Positions 53,701 to 61,447 of a stretch of DNA of 64,000 nucleotides are shown in pieces. The first letter of the stretch is position 1, and each line of letters opens with the position of its first letter. Source of the stretch: Chitinophaga pinensis (GTDB taxonomy: Bacteria; Bacteroidota; Bacteroidia; UKL13-3). The translations under genes and the position numbers were made by a program. The stretch is taken from positions 62,001 through 126,000 of the forward strand of contig CAMBSD010000008.1 of the NCBI GenBank assembly GCA_945870425.1, given 5' to 3'. The notes beneath the pieces were generated by a model. That model was given only the letters and a program-made list of their open reading frames with translations, searched no databases and had not been told where the DNA came from.

Positions 53701-53863
53701 CGGTTTTTTCCAAAATATTGGCGATGCGTGCCGCCAAAATTTGGGTTTTGCCTGTTCCTGGTCCTGCAATTACCAAAACTGGCCCTTCAATATATTCTAC
53801 CGCTTTTTTTTGTGCAGGGTTTAAAGTTTCTAAAATATCTTCAAGTGATTTATTCTTAGGCAT
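50744..53863 (-). CDS. UvrD-type superfamily 1 helicase fused to a PD-(D/E)XK nuclease with Cys cluster
   Basis: The N-terminal two thirds are a UvrD/PcrA helicase: LVIAGPGTGKTQILAARI (Walker A, residues 34-41), LLVDEFQDTSGSQNQLL, FAVGDDDQSIYRFQGANVEN, FITTHSSKGLEFEYVFVMGC and RLFYVAMTRAKRLLQI. The C-terminal part is a PD-(D/E)XK nuclease: TFGSAVHYALERLFKNMN, GKLDKLEF and VNVVDYKTGKYE. One Cys before the nuclease core (KYLYCPTAFYF) and three after it (CGKEDCKWC) match the layout of the iron-sulphur nuclease of AddB and Cas4. A role in recombination or damaged-DNA processing is inferred. The start at 53863 (MPKNKSLED) is preferred to 53902. Confidence 0.9.
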   Translation of the reverse strand: MPKNKSLEDILETLNPAQKKAVEYIEGPVLVIAGPGTGKTQILAARIANILEKTDALPENILCLTYTDAGTIAMRKRLFEFIGPDAYRLEIFTFHAFCNMVIQENLDYFGLRGIDAISELEQIQLVHDIIDDFGKEHPLKRYTGDVYYETGKLLNLYQNMKRENWSAEHINKKCDEYIVDIETRDEYIYKKDSKYGKKGEKKPSYYEEVKRMIQLKAASESFNQYQEKLKNSNRYDFADMIIWVIDAFSKMPELLRNYQERYLYLLVDEFQDTSGSQNQLLNDLLDYWDEPNVFAVGDDDQSIYRFQGANVENIQQFEKRYKGIQIISLEENYRSSQHILDAASCLIKQNNSRINPNKQLTAKNETYASLDEKPLLKGYHNSFHEIVGIASEIEALQMSGIKLNEIAVLYRKHAQAELIIKYLQAKNIPVNTKRRVDILQEPLIKKIINILQYVQAENKKAHSGEPYLFELLHYDFLNIEPIDIAKISVKIASKNFNERATSWREELKEFHGQKADLFSDIRPSQQIEKASVLLESWIKDCANLTIQQLIEKIISESGILFNALTADDKNWNMQLLNTFFDFVKAECSRNSKTQLGDIIQTLDLMKTEGVSLPAERLIYSDDGVNFITTHSSKGLEFEYVFVMGCTSRAWEKSSNNFDFKLPDTLFDIHSKNDIEEVRRLFYVAMTRAKRLLQISYAERDENEKEIEKSCFVAELESNGNLEVQKCIADADSLIAFQKLVLAPLPASQNKDLFNNTFVDELLQKYTLSVTHLNKYLYCPTAFYFENFIKVPSPKSASATFGSAVHYALERLFKNMNASETKQFADVEEVVKDFKWFIRRNEDSFTEMEYKRRLEYGEKIIPAYYNRYIHEWNKITSIERQMRNVVVDGVPLNGKLDKLEFDGNFVNVVDYKTGKYENAKKKFKRPDQDAVEKAISANKEPSFEDLHGGDYWRQAVFYKILLDYDKTKSWECRSSEFDFIEPNKDSGEFFKEKVAIVPSDMEVVRQQITDSYAKISQKEFAQGCGKEDCKWCNFTQEYYK

Positions 53864-53925
53864 ATAGCGTATTTTTAATGGTTTGTGACCCAATTGATGC
53901 AACTAAAATGGGCAATAATTTCGAC

Positions 53926-53955
53926 TTTGCTAAATAAAATCTATTTATATATTTG
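53926..53955 (+). promoter_or_regulatory. Bacteroidota-type promoter for the DUF4397 gene
   Basis: TTTG at 53926-53929, 18 bases, TATATTTG at 53948-53955; the ATG at 53984 follows 28 bases later. The promoter lies inside an upstream extension of the frame, so it also fixes the start. Confidence 0.75.
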
Positions 53956-53983
53956 TCGTTTCAGCAAAACAATACAATTACTT

Positions 53984-55837
53984 ATGAAATATTTCAACTT
54001 TTTAAAAACAAAACTGATAATGTGGGCAGTACTTTTTGTATCTGTGGTTACGTTGTCTAATGCTCAAACCGCAAAAATCCAATTGGTGCATAACGCAGCT
54101 GATCCGCTTTTGAATATTGTGGACGTGTATTGGAATGATATGAAATTGGACAATGTGAGCTTTAGAAAAGCAAGTCCATTAATGACAGTGAATTCAGGTG
54201 CTAGTATTTTAACAATTTGTGATTCGTCAAGTACCGATTCAGGTACAATGGTTCTAGCTAAATTAAATGTTAGCTTAGCCAGTAGCAGTCAAAATATCGC
54301 TATGCTTTCAGGTGTGCTTGATAACACCCAATTTCTTGCCAATCCAAGTGGATTAAGCACCAAATTGAATGTGTATTTGCAAAGTGATGTGAATTATTCT
54401 GCTACTGCTGGAAATTGTTTCTTGAATATTGCTCACGGTGTTACTGATGCACCAGCTGTAGATATCAATGCAAAAATTGGTTCAAGTGTACTTAAAAATG
54501 CTGCTTATGGTGCTGTTAGTAATAGCCTGCTTATTCCTGCCAAAAATGTCATGCTAGAGATTCGCGAACATGACTCTGTAGCTATATTAAAAACCTATTA
54601 TGCACCTATTAGTTTTGTGGAAGGTAGAAGCGGATTTATTTTCGCATCAGGATTTTTAAATACTACCAATAATAACAATGGTTCAGGTTTTGGTCTGTTT
54701 GGTGTTGATACCGCTGGATTGGTTGCCTCGTTTGGAGAGGGCGGAATGGTTCAGTTTGTTCATAACTCACCTGATGCTGCTGTAGGTAACGTAGACGTGT
54801 ATTTAAATGGTCAGAATTCTGCTACTTTAGGTTTTAGGAATGCCACCAAATTAATGGCTTTGCCTGCAGGTACTGCTACTATCGAAATTAAAAAAGCGGG
54901 CACATCACAGGTATTATATACCATACCAAATTTCCCTGTTACTAAAGACAACAACAGTATTGCTATGATTCATGGATTGTTGGATACTTCGTTTGTAAAG
55001 AATGTAACCTCAAGTATTGATACCATCAATAAAGTAGCTACAAGAGTGGTTATAAATGCACTTACTTACGACAGAAACCCTGATGGTAAAGACAGAAGTT
55101 TTAAAGTGACTACCAAAGATATTCAAACCTCGGCTTCATTGTTTGGTAATAACCAAATTATGTTGTTCCAAGGTATTACCGGATTAAATGCAGCTGATGT
55201 AAAAGGAGAAGGTGAAGCATTATACATTGCGCAAGGCATTTCTTATGGCGAGTTTGGTGAATATAGGTATACCAAAGCAAATGCTAGTACAAAATACTTG
55301 TTTACCAAGGCTAATACAAGTGTTTCAATTGGAGAGTTCACTTATAATTTTACAGGTAAAGATAGCCTTTCAGGTGTATTGTTCACTTCAGGATTCTCAA
55401 GAGTAGCAGACACTGTTTACATCAAAAAATCTTTGAACCAAACCAATGATATTGATTCGTTAATTTATAATACGTATAATAAATTTGGTAGTGCTGGTTT
55501 GGCATTAATCGTTTGGCCTGATGGTACTGTTGATACTTTAAAAACAGAGAAAAAATATGTAAACTCTGTGAAATCAATTGAAGGAAGCTTAGATGTAACT
55601 GTTTATCCTAATCCTGCAAACGATAGATTATTTGTATCATTTGATAATGCTAAAAACGAAAGCACTTCTTTACAATTGTTCAACCTACAAGGAAAAGAAT
55701 TTGCAGTTGATTATAACAATGCAGATTTGCGTAATGGCAGAGCAGAGCTTAATCTTCAATCATTAAGCAAAGGCATGTATTTCTTGAGCATTCAGATTGG
55801 CGACAAAAAAGGTGTTCAAAAGCTAATTGTTGAGTAA
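53984..55837 (+). CDS. Secreted DUF4397 protein with type IX sorting tail
   Basis: The signal peptide (LIMWAVLFVSVVTLSNAQ) is followed by at least two DUF4397 units (AKIQLVHNAADPLLNIVDVY near residue 30; GMVQFVHNSPDAAVGNVDVY near 255) and a C-terminal type A type IX sorting domain (VTVYPNPANDRLFVSF ... GMYFLSIQIGDKKGVQKLIV). It should be exported and attached to, or released from, the cell surface. The role is unknown; such proteins are often adhesins. The reading frame extends upstream to 53885, but the promoter and signal peptide put the start at 53984. Length 617 residues. Confidence 0.85.
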   Translation: MKYFNFLKTKLIMWAVLFVSVVTLSNAQTAKIQLVHNAADPLLNIVDVYWNDMKLDNVSFRKASPLMTVNSGASILTICDSSSTDSGTMVLAKLNVSLASSSQNIAMLSGVLDNTQFLANPSGLSTKLNVYLQSDVNYSATAGNCFLNIAHGVTDAPAVDINAKIGSSVLKNAAYGAVSNSLLIPAKNVMLEIREHDSVAILKTYYAPISFVEGRSGFIFASGFLNTTNNNNGSGFGLFGVDTAGLVASFGEGGMVQFVHNSPDAAVGNVDVYLNGQNSATLGFRNATKLMALPAGTATIEIKKAGTSQVLYTIPNFPVTKDNNSIAMIHGLLDTSFVKNVTSSIDTINKVATRVVINALTYDRNPDGKDRSFKVTTKDIQTSASLFGNNQIMLFQGITGLNAADVKGEGEALYIAQGISYGEFGEYRYTKANASTKYLFTKANTSVSIGEFTYNFTGKDSLSGVLFTSGFSRVADTVYIKKSLNQTNDIDSLIYNTYNKFGSAGLALIVWPDGTVDTLKTEKKYVNSVKSIEGSLDVTVYPNPANDRLFVSFDNAKNESTSLQLFNLQGKEFAVDYNNADLRNGRAELNLQSLSKGMYFLSIQIGDKKGVQKLIVE

Positions 55838-55860
55838 TATCCAGTTTAAAATAAAATTCA

Positions 55861-55893
55861 AGCCTTCGTTAATCAATAACGAAGGCTTTTTTA
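55861..55893 (+). terminator. Rho-independent terminator after the DUF4397 gene
   Basis: An 11-bp perfect stem (AGCCTTCGTTA with TAACGAAGGCT) with loop ATCAA is followed by TTTTTTATT. Confidence 0.88.
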
Positions 55894-56015
55894 TTACGCA
55901 TAGTCTTAAACCGAATAATTAGTGTACCTTTACGGCCTGAATTTTTTCAACTGCCTATACTTTTTAAAGCCTAAGCCCTGAAATTATGAAGGCAAACAAT
56001 ACACAATAACAAACA

Positions 56016-56543
56016 ATGGCTAAATCACAAGAAACATTAAGTAAAAAAGAAAAAGAAAAGGCTAAACTTAAAAAGAGAAAAGAAAAAGCAGAAAAAAGGG
56101 AAGAGCGCAAAGCCAGTGCTGTGAAGGGACAGAGCTTGGAGGATATGTTGGCTTATGTGGATGAAAATGGTAATATTACCTCAACACCACCTGATTTAAA
56201 AAAACGTAGAGAAGTCAATGCCGAAGACATGGTAATTGGTGTTGCCAAAAAAGCTGCTCCTGAGCCTGAAGAATTGCTTCGTAAAGGTGTTATTAGCTTC
56301 TTTAACGAATCAAAAGGATATGGTTTTATAAAAGATTTAAAAAACCAAGCCAGTGTGTTTGTGCATATCAATGGATTATTAGAGCAAGTGAAAGAAAACG
56401 ATAAAGTTACTTTCGAAATAGAAATGACCCACAAGGGTGCTAGCGCTACCAAGGTGCAAATTGATAGAGGTGATAAAGTGGTTGCAGCCCCAGTTGCTGA
56501 AGCCAAAGTAGAAGAGCCTAAGACTGATGAAACGGTTTCATAA
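56016..56543 (+). CDS. Cold-shock-domain protein with basic N-terminal extension
   Basis: Residues 1-35 are almost only Lys, Glu, Arg and Ala (KKEKEKAKLKKRKEKAEKRE), probably a charged helix. The cold-shock domain follows at about 92-150: GVISFFNESKGYGFIKDLKN (RNP1, KGYGFI), QASVFVHINGL (RNP2, VFVHI) and VTFEIEMTHKGASATKVQID. It should bind single-stranded RNA or DNA. Length 175 residues, larger than minimal CspA. A TACCTTTA near 55927 may be part of a promoter, giving an 80-base leader. It is convergent with the PAP2 gene, six bases apart. Confidence 0.85.
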   Translation: MAKSQETLSKKEKEKAKLKKRKEKAEKREERKASAVKGQSLEDMLAYVDENGNITSTPPDLKKRREVNAEDMVIGVAKKAAPEPEELLRKGVISFFNESKGYGFIKDLKNQASVFVHINGLLEQVKENDKVTFEIEMTHKGASATKVQIDRGDKVVAAPVAEAKVEEPKTDETVS

Positions 56544-56549
56544 AACCGG

Positions 56550-57260
56550 TTAAAATGTATACAAAAAGCCCATTTGATTTGAATGAATAATGGGCGTAAC
56601 TTTCTTCTCCATTTTCCATTTATAGGAATGTGTAGCGTATATGAGTTTGGTTGCCGCCAAGCCAATTCCTGCACCCACCAAAACATCACTAAACCAATGT
56701 TTGTTATTAAGTATGCGCATACCGGTAACGCTTGCTGCAGCGACATATCCACTCACATATATCCAAGGCTTATTTTTAAACTCTTGATGTAAAACTTCAG
56801 CCAAGGTAAAAGCAGCCGCTGAATGCCCGCTTGCAAATGAGTTATCGGCACTTCCATCTGGTCTTGCTACTTGGCTGCTATATTTTAAAATATTGATGAT
56901 ACCAAGACTAAGTGCCATTGATTTACCTGTTAACAGCCCTTGATTGAGCAAATCGCTTTTGCTTTTTACCTTACATACATCTAAGGCAATAAGAGCCACT
57001 CCTGGTGCAAATACCAAATAGTCATCAATGGATGTATTAAAGTTTTTATATTGCTCATTTCTGAAGGTATAAATGTCTTTACTGCTTGGCCAGCCATTAT
57101 CGCCCCAACAAATGAGGCCATAAGCAACTAAACTGGCAGGTACTATGTAAGATTTGTAAGAAGGATTTTTTTTTATAGAATTGGAATCAGTTTGAGCAAA
57201 GGAAATTGTCAATCCAATGCAAAAAATAAGTACCAAGGAAGTGATTGGTTTAATGAACAT
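56550..57260 (-). CDS. PAP2-family phosphatase
   Basis: The signal peptide (LVLIFCIGLTISFAQ) and the three PAP2 motifs are present: KYSSQVARPDGS (K-x6-RP), FASGHSAAAF (PSGH-like, with Ala for Pro) and MRILNNKHWFSDVLVGAGIG (R-x5-H-x3-D). The enzyme should hydrolyse lipid phosphates such as undecaprenyl diphosphate or phosphatidic acid at the membrane or periplasm. Length 236 residues. Confidence 0.88.
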   Translation of the reverse strand: MFIKPITSLVLIFCIGLTISFAQTDSNSIKKNPSYKSYIVPASLVAYGLICWGDNGWPSSKDIYTFRNEQYKNFNTSIDDYLVFAPGVALIALDVCKVKSKSDLLNQGLLTGKSMALSLGIINILKYSSQVARPDGSADNSFASGHSAAAFTLAEVLHQEFKNKPWIYVSGYVAAASVTGMRILNNKHWFSDVLVGAGIGLAATKLIYATHSYKWKMEKKVTPIIHSNQMGFLYTF

Positions 57261-57426
57261 GCGCCTTTTTTGTTAGTACAAGCTTAAGACTTCTTTTAGT
57301 CTAGGTAATCTGGTTTATTATTTTTTAATCTAACACATCCTTTCTTAACCACTGCCAAGGGGTATAAAAAGTGAATGAAATGCTGAAAAATAGGTGAATC
57401 GAAAACGATAAAATTATACCTTAGGT

Positions 57427-57957
57427 TTAGTTAAGCTCAATGGCTCTTTTTATAGCTACCAATCCTTCATCAAATGACTTGGCTGTATTACCAGTAACAT
57501 AACTCATCATGTATCTTTTAAATGGGTTATAGCCAACATCTCCTTCATCTACCCAACTCAACTTGGTTCTACCATTCATAGCACTAAACATAAAGGATGC
57601 TTTGGCTGTGATATAGCCTTCGTTGATACTTAATAAATAGGATATTTTCTCATTTGAAATAGCTTCTGTAATGGTGAAACTACCTACCCCAACAAGGTTG
57701 CCTCCTATGTATTGTTTGGCACCAATTTGGTTTGTTTGTTTGGTATAGAATGTATAGAAAGTACTATCAATACTGCTGTTCCAAGGGCTCCATTTTTTCC
57801 AATTGCGTATGTCGCTCATGAAGGCATATGACTCATAAACAGGTTTATTAACCATTACCATTCTCTCCACTTTATAGGTACGCGGAAACAATAAGGACAC
57901 TAAAAAAAATAACAGGATAAACCCAAGAATGCCTGCAAAAACTTTAAATAATTTCAT
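57427..57957 (-). CDS. SRPBCC (START-like) family protein with N-terminal membrane anchor
   Basis: A transmembrane helix (VFAGILGFILLFFLVSLLF) leads into an SRPBCC domain: VNKPVYESYAFMSDIRNWKK, WSPWNSSIDSTFYTFY, GVGSFTITEAISNEKISYLL and TKLSWVDEGDVGYNPFKR. Such proteins bind small hydrophobic ligands; the ligand is unknown. The start at 57957 is preferred; an ATG at 57996 would overlap the upstream gene. Last gene of the birA-coaX-OMP set. Confidence 0.75.
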   Translation of the reverse strand: MKLFKVFAGILGFILLFFLVSLLFPRTYKVERMVMVNKPVYESYAFMSDIRNWKKWSPWNSSIDSTFYTFYTKQTNQIGAKQYIGGNLVGVGSFTITEAISNEKISYLLSINEGYITAKASFMFSAMNGRTKLSWVDEGDVGYNPFKRYMMSYVTGNTAKSFDEGLVAIKRAIELN

Positions 57958-57968
57958 TTTGAAAAAGA

Positions 57969-59285
57969 TTAATCGTAACGGTATCGAACAAACCACCTAT
58001 CGGCAAAAGTAATTCCTAAGATCAATCGGTAGTAGTCTTCTTGTATCAAATTGTTAGAAGTGGTACCACGTTTCAAATATTCAAAACTTACATTCACCTT
58101 CGATCGGCTTTTACCCATGGGTAAGCCAATGCCAGCAGAGATTCCCATCAAATCTACTCCATTGTTATTGATAATGATATTGCTTTGTTCGTATCTAAAA
58201 CCCGCTCTGTATTCTACACGTTTCAAAAAATTATTATAATCATTTACATCTTGTGTATAGCTTCCTCCAAAGGCAAAAGCCAAGCTGTTTCTAAGGGCAT
58301 CTCCCGAAGAACCTGAACTAGGCCAAGTGGTTTTATAAGCACTCCATTCGGTATATTCCACATCAGCTGCTAACAAAAATTTATCGTTATGGTTTACAGA
58401 CAAGCCAGCTTTCAGACCCATTGGTAATGTCATAGAACCTGATTCATTATCTGTGCTTAGTGCAGTATCTCTGCCATTACGAGAGCCACCGCCAATTGCT
58501 AAGGATCTTAATACATATTGCCTTGTTGAACTAAGTTCTGTTCTGACATTCATGCTAGCACCAACAACAGCGCTTGTTTTTTTGCCAATCTTTTGCTCAA
58601 ATTGAAGTCCATAATCAAATACCAAGCCCCCCGTGTATCTATTGTTCGATTCTTCGATATTAAACTTTAAGTAATCTATCGGAAATAATGCTTGGGTGGT
58701 TGAATTCAAATTGCCAAAAATATAACCTACGTTTACACCCAGTGATAAGGAGCGAAGGCTGTCTTTATATATTTTATATCCCATGCCAATATAAAACTTG
58801 GTGAGGCCACCTTTGCCTAGGAAAGTGCTTGTTTTGGCCATGTTGAAAGTATCTTGTGGAATACTATCTACTGCCACTACTTTATAGCCAATGGAAGAAT
58901 AAGGCATCAATCCAAACGACAAACCCCAACCCCTTTTTTCTGATAATGGAATTCCAAAGTTTACATAAGAAAAGCCAACCGTAGTGACTTCTGCCGAAGA
59001 GCTTGCACTTTTAATTGTTCCATTGTTTTGAGCAAATCCCGCTTCGATGATGGTATTTTTTAGGGCACTGTAAGAGGCAGGGTTTAATGAATTGATTTCA
59101 TAAGGCCTGCGAATACCCTGACTAACGCGGCCCTTGGCAAGGTTAGAGGCATTCCCCATAAATTGTAACTCACCTGGTCCAAAAATAGAGTAGGGTGAGA
59201 GTGTTAAGTTCTGCGAAATAGCTGTTTGCAATACACAAAATAGGATTAAACAAACAGTTATAAGCCTTTTGGCTTTTTTATACAT
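57969..59285 (-). CDS. Predicted outer-membrane barrel (OmpP1/FadL-like) protein
   Basis: The signal peptide (LITVCLILFCVLQTAISQ) is followed by LTLSPYSIFGPGELQFMGNA and NSLNPASYSALKNTIIEAGF, a pattern of Bacteroidota OmpP1/FadL-like barrels, then many beta strands and a C-terminal ITFADRWFVRYRYD. A role in uptake of hydrophobic compounds is possible but not shown. It overlaps coaX by eight bases and is followed by the SRPBCC gene at 11 bases. Confidence 0.75.
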   Translation of the reverse strand: MYKKAKRLITVCLILFCVLQTAISQNLTLSPYSIFGPGELQFMGNASNLAKGRVSQGIRRPYEINSLNPASYSALKNTIIEAGFAQNNGTIKSASSSAEVTTVGFSYVNFGIPLSEKRGWGLSFGLMPYSSIGYKVVAVDSIPQDTFNMAKTSTFLGKGGLTKFYIGMGYKIYKDSLRSLSLGVNVGYIFGNLNSTTQALFPIDYLKFNIEESNNRYTGGLVFDYGLQFEQKIGKKTSAVVGASMNVRTELSSTRQYVLRSLAIGGGSRNGRDTALSTDNESGSMTLPMGLKAGLSVNHNDKFLLAADVEYTEWSAYKTTWPSSGSSGDALRNSLAFAFGGSYTQDVNDYNNFLKRVEYRAGFRYEQSNIIINNNGVDLMGISAGIGLPMGKSRSKVNVSFEYLKRGTTSNNLIQEDYYRLILGITFADRWFVRYRYD

Positions 59286-60009
59286 TGATTTTCAAAATTT
59301 TATTAAGTCCGAATAGTAATAAATTGGGCTCTGCAAATACGTTATTTTTTAAGTGTTTAACTAATTTAGGCGCATCACCGCCTGTAATTATCACTTTCAA
59401 ATCGCCAAAAGCCTCATCATAACGAGCAATAAATCCATTTATTTCATTCACCATGCCCCATATTACACCCGTTAACATGGATGTTTGTGTGTCTTTACCA
59501 ATCCAATCCTCGATTTCTTGGTAGGTTAAAAGTGGTAATTTTCCGGTAAATTCATGCATGGCCTTTAGCCTCATGTGTAGGCCTGGACTGATGCTACCTC
59601 CTTGGTAAATACCTTCTTTTGATACAAAATCATAGGTGATACAAGTACCTGCATCTATCACTAAACAATGGGTGTTTGAAAAAAAATGCAAAGCTCCTGC
59701 TATGCCCGCCACTCGGTCCATGCCTAGCGTTTGCGGGGTTTTGTATGTATTAGTAAAAGGTAATTTACTTTGATGGTTTATTAAAAAAGTTTTCGCATAT
59801 AATTTAAACATCTCCATTCGGTTGGTATTGGTTTCTAATACGCTACATACCACTATTTTATTTATTTGAGATTTTGTTAAATACTCATTTAAACCATTTG
59901 GAGCAGCATCGCTTGACCTTAAAAACTGAGATGTTTCTTGCAAAATATCATCATCAAACAAACCTGTCTTAACTAGTGTGTTACCAATATCTACAGCTAA
60001 AACTTTCAT
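59278..60009 (-). CDS. coaX: Type III pantothenate kinase
   Basis: CoaX phosphorylates pantothenate in the first step of CoA synthesis. Motifs of the ASKHA fold: VLAVDIGNTLVKTGLFDDDI (phosphate 1), TLGMDRVAGIAGALHFF, CLVIDAGTCITYDFVSKEGI (catalytic Asp), and YQGGSISPGLHMRLKAMHEF. Length 243 residues, normal. It overlaps birA by four bases, a common pairing in Bacteroidota. Confidence 0.94.
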   Translation of the reverse strand: MKVLAVDIGNTLVKTGLFDDDILQETSQFLRSSDAAPNGLNEYLTKSQINKIVVCSVLETNTNRMEMFKLYAKTFLINHQSKLPFTNTYKTPQTLGMDRVAGIAGALHFFSNTHCLVIDAGTCITYDFVSKEGIYQGGSISPGLHMRLKAMHEFTGKLPLLTYQEIEDWIGKDTQTSMLTGVIWGMVNEINGFIARYDEAFGDLKVIITGGDAPKLVKHLKNNVFAEPNLLLFGLNKILKINV

Positions 60010-60752
60010 GTATTCTCATTTATTAATTGTACTTCTTTGTTCGAAAAGGTTTTTGTTTCACCACCATCAAAGATAATAAGCAATTGGCCAACTTTATTTA
60101 CTCCTGTTATTTTTCCGTGTGCTAATTGATTGTCATAACTAAATTTAGCACGCACATTTTTTAAATATAAAGCTTCATGGTAGTCCTGAAAGATCGCTTG
60201 TTTTTGTGTTTTCAGTTGTTTGTATCGCTTTGAGAAACATTTTTCAAATAGCTTTAATTCTTCAAACAAGTCATAGCTTTTGTCCGTTATCAAAGCCAAT
60301 GAATTGGCTTGTGTCGTATAAAAGTCAGTTTGGTTGATGTTGATACCAATGCCAATAAAAGCCACTTTTATTTGGTTCTGCGAAATGCTATTTTCTATTA
60401 AAATGCCTGATACTTTTTTATGATTCACCATGATGTCGTTGGGCCACTTAATAAAGCACTCGCTGATGTTTTTATTTGTGAAATAATCATACACAGCAAG
60501 GCTTACAGCCATATTCAGAAACACCTGTTCTTCAATTTTTAAAAAATCAGGGGATACCACGATGGTAAACAATAGGTTCTTGTCAGCCTCACTTTCCCAT
60601 ACATTGTTTTGCTGCCCTTTTCCTTGGTTTTGGTAGGATGCAGACACAAGGGTATGGGCCTTTATTTTAGCATCTGACCATAGCTTTTTAGCTAAGTCGT
60701 TGCTAGAACTGATCTCGTTAAAATGCAGATGAAAAAAATGATTATCAGACAA
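60006..60752 (-). CDS. birA: Biotin--[acetyl-CoA-carboxylase] ligase
   Basis: Monofunctional BirA without the N-terminal DNA-binding domain. Motifs: ISSSNDLAKKLW, SYQNQGKGQQNNVWESEADK, NLLFTIVVSPDF, CFIKWPNDIMVNHKKVSGIL and FIGIGININQTDF; it activates biotin as biotinyl-AMP and attaches it to carboxylases. There is no ATG near the front, so the start is TTG at 60752 (SDNHFFHLHFNE). A TATATTTG on the minus strand at 60789-60796, with TTTG 16 bases farther, may be its promoter; it lies in the region just before rsfS. Confidence 0.93.
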   Translation of the reverse strand: MSDNHFFHLHFNEISSSNDLAKKLWSDAKIKAHTLVSASYQNQGKGQQNNVWESEADKNLLFTIVVSPDFLKIEEQVFLNMAVSLAVYDYFTNKNISECFIKWPNDIMVNHKKVSGILIENSISQNQIKVAFIGIGININQTDFYTTQANSLALITDKSYDLFEELKLFEKCFSKRYKQLKTQKQAIFQDYHEALYLKNVRAKFSYDNQLAHGKITGVNKVGQLLIIFDGGETKTFSNKEVQLINENT

Positions 60753-60808
60753 AATAAGGGATTAAGACTTTTATAGTTTATTTTGCGCCAAATATATTAA
60801 ACAAAAGC

Positions 60809-61405
60809 ATGGCAAAAACACCAGCTAAAAAAACAGCAGTAAAAAAAGTAGCTGCTAAGAAAGCAATTACAGCGGCAAAGAAGACAGCTACAAAAACAGC
60901 CGCACCAAAAAAGGTGGCTGTAAAGAAAACAGCCGCTAAGAAAACGGCCGTTAAAAAAACCGCAGCTAAAAAAGTAAGCATTCCAAAAGATATAGACGAA
61001 GTAGTAAAACCTGCAGCTAAAAAACGCCCAGCCAAGCGAATTTCGGTGATGGAGGATGGCATGGCTTTAGCGCTATTGGTAGCACAAGGTATGTACGAAA
61101 AGAAGGCAGAAAATATTAAAATTTTGGACATGCGTGCCATTCCTACTGCATCGGCTGATTATTTTGTAATAAGCCATGCAGCTAGCGATAAGCAAGTAGA
61201 AGCCATTGCAGATTCAGCAGAAGACTTTGTGCAAAAAAGCATTAACGAGTGGCCTTGGCATACTGAAGGTTACGAGAATTGCGAATGGATACTGTTAGAT
61301 TATATTGATGTGGTAGCCCATGTTTTTAAAGAAGACCTGCGCGAATTCTATGGTTTAGAAGAACTATGGGGCGATGCTGTGGATGTGTCTTTTAAAGGGA
61401 AATAG
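60809..61405 (+). CDS. rsfS: Ribosomal silencing factor RsfS with histone-H1-like N-terminal extension
   Basis: The C-terminal part (about residues 82-195) is RsfS, which binds ribosomal protein uL14 and blocks subunit joining in starvation: ALALLVAQGMYEKKAENIKI, IPTASADYFVISHAASDKQV, WPWHTEGYENCEWILLDYID and VVAHVFKEDLREFYGLEELW. The first 80 residues are almost only Lys, Ala, Thr, Val and Pro (KTPAKKTAVKKVAAKKAITA and more), the composition of histone H1-like and Hc1-like proteins. Usual RsfS proteins are about 105-125 residues, so the extension is a clear addition in the same frame. The basic tail might hold rRNA or DNA. Confidence 0.92.
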   Translation: MAKTPAKKTAVKKVAAKKAITAAKKTATKTAAPKKVAVKKTAAKKTAVKKTAAKKVSIPKDIDEVVKPAAKKRPAKRISVMEDGMALALLVAQGMYEKKAENIKILDMRAIPTASADYFVISHAASDKQVEAIADSAEDFVQKSINEWPWHTEGYENCEWILLDYIDVVAHVFKEDLREFYGLEELWGDAVDVSFKGK

Positions 61406-61417
61406 AAAAAAAATTAT

Positions 61418-61447
61418 TGGCCGGTTACGATACCGGCCATTTTTTTG
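61418..61447 (+). terminator. Rho-independent terminator after rsfS
   Basis: An 8-bp stem (TGGCCGGT with ACCGGCCA) with a 6-base loop is followed by TTTTTTT. Confidence 0.88.

Noticed and set aside
60778-61140. 120-codon minus-strand frame (FLAAVFLTAVFLAAVFFTAT)
   Set aside because: It is the complement of the Lys/Ala-rich region of rsfS; the repeated hydrophobic text is a by-product of AAR and GCN codons.
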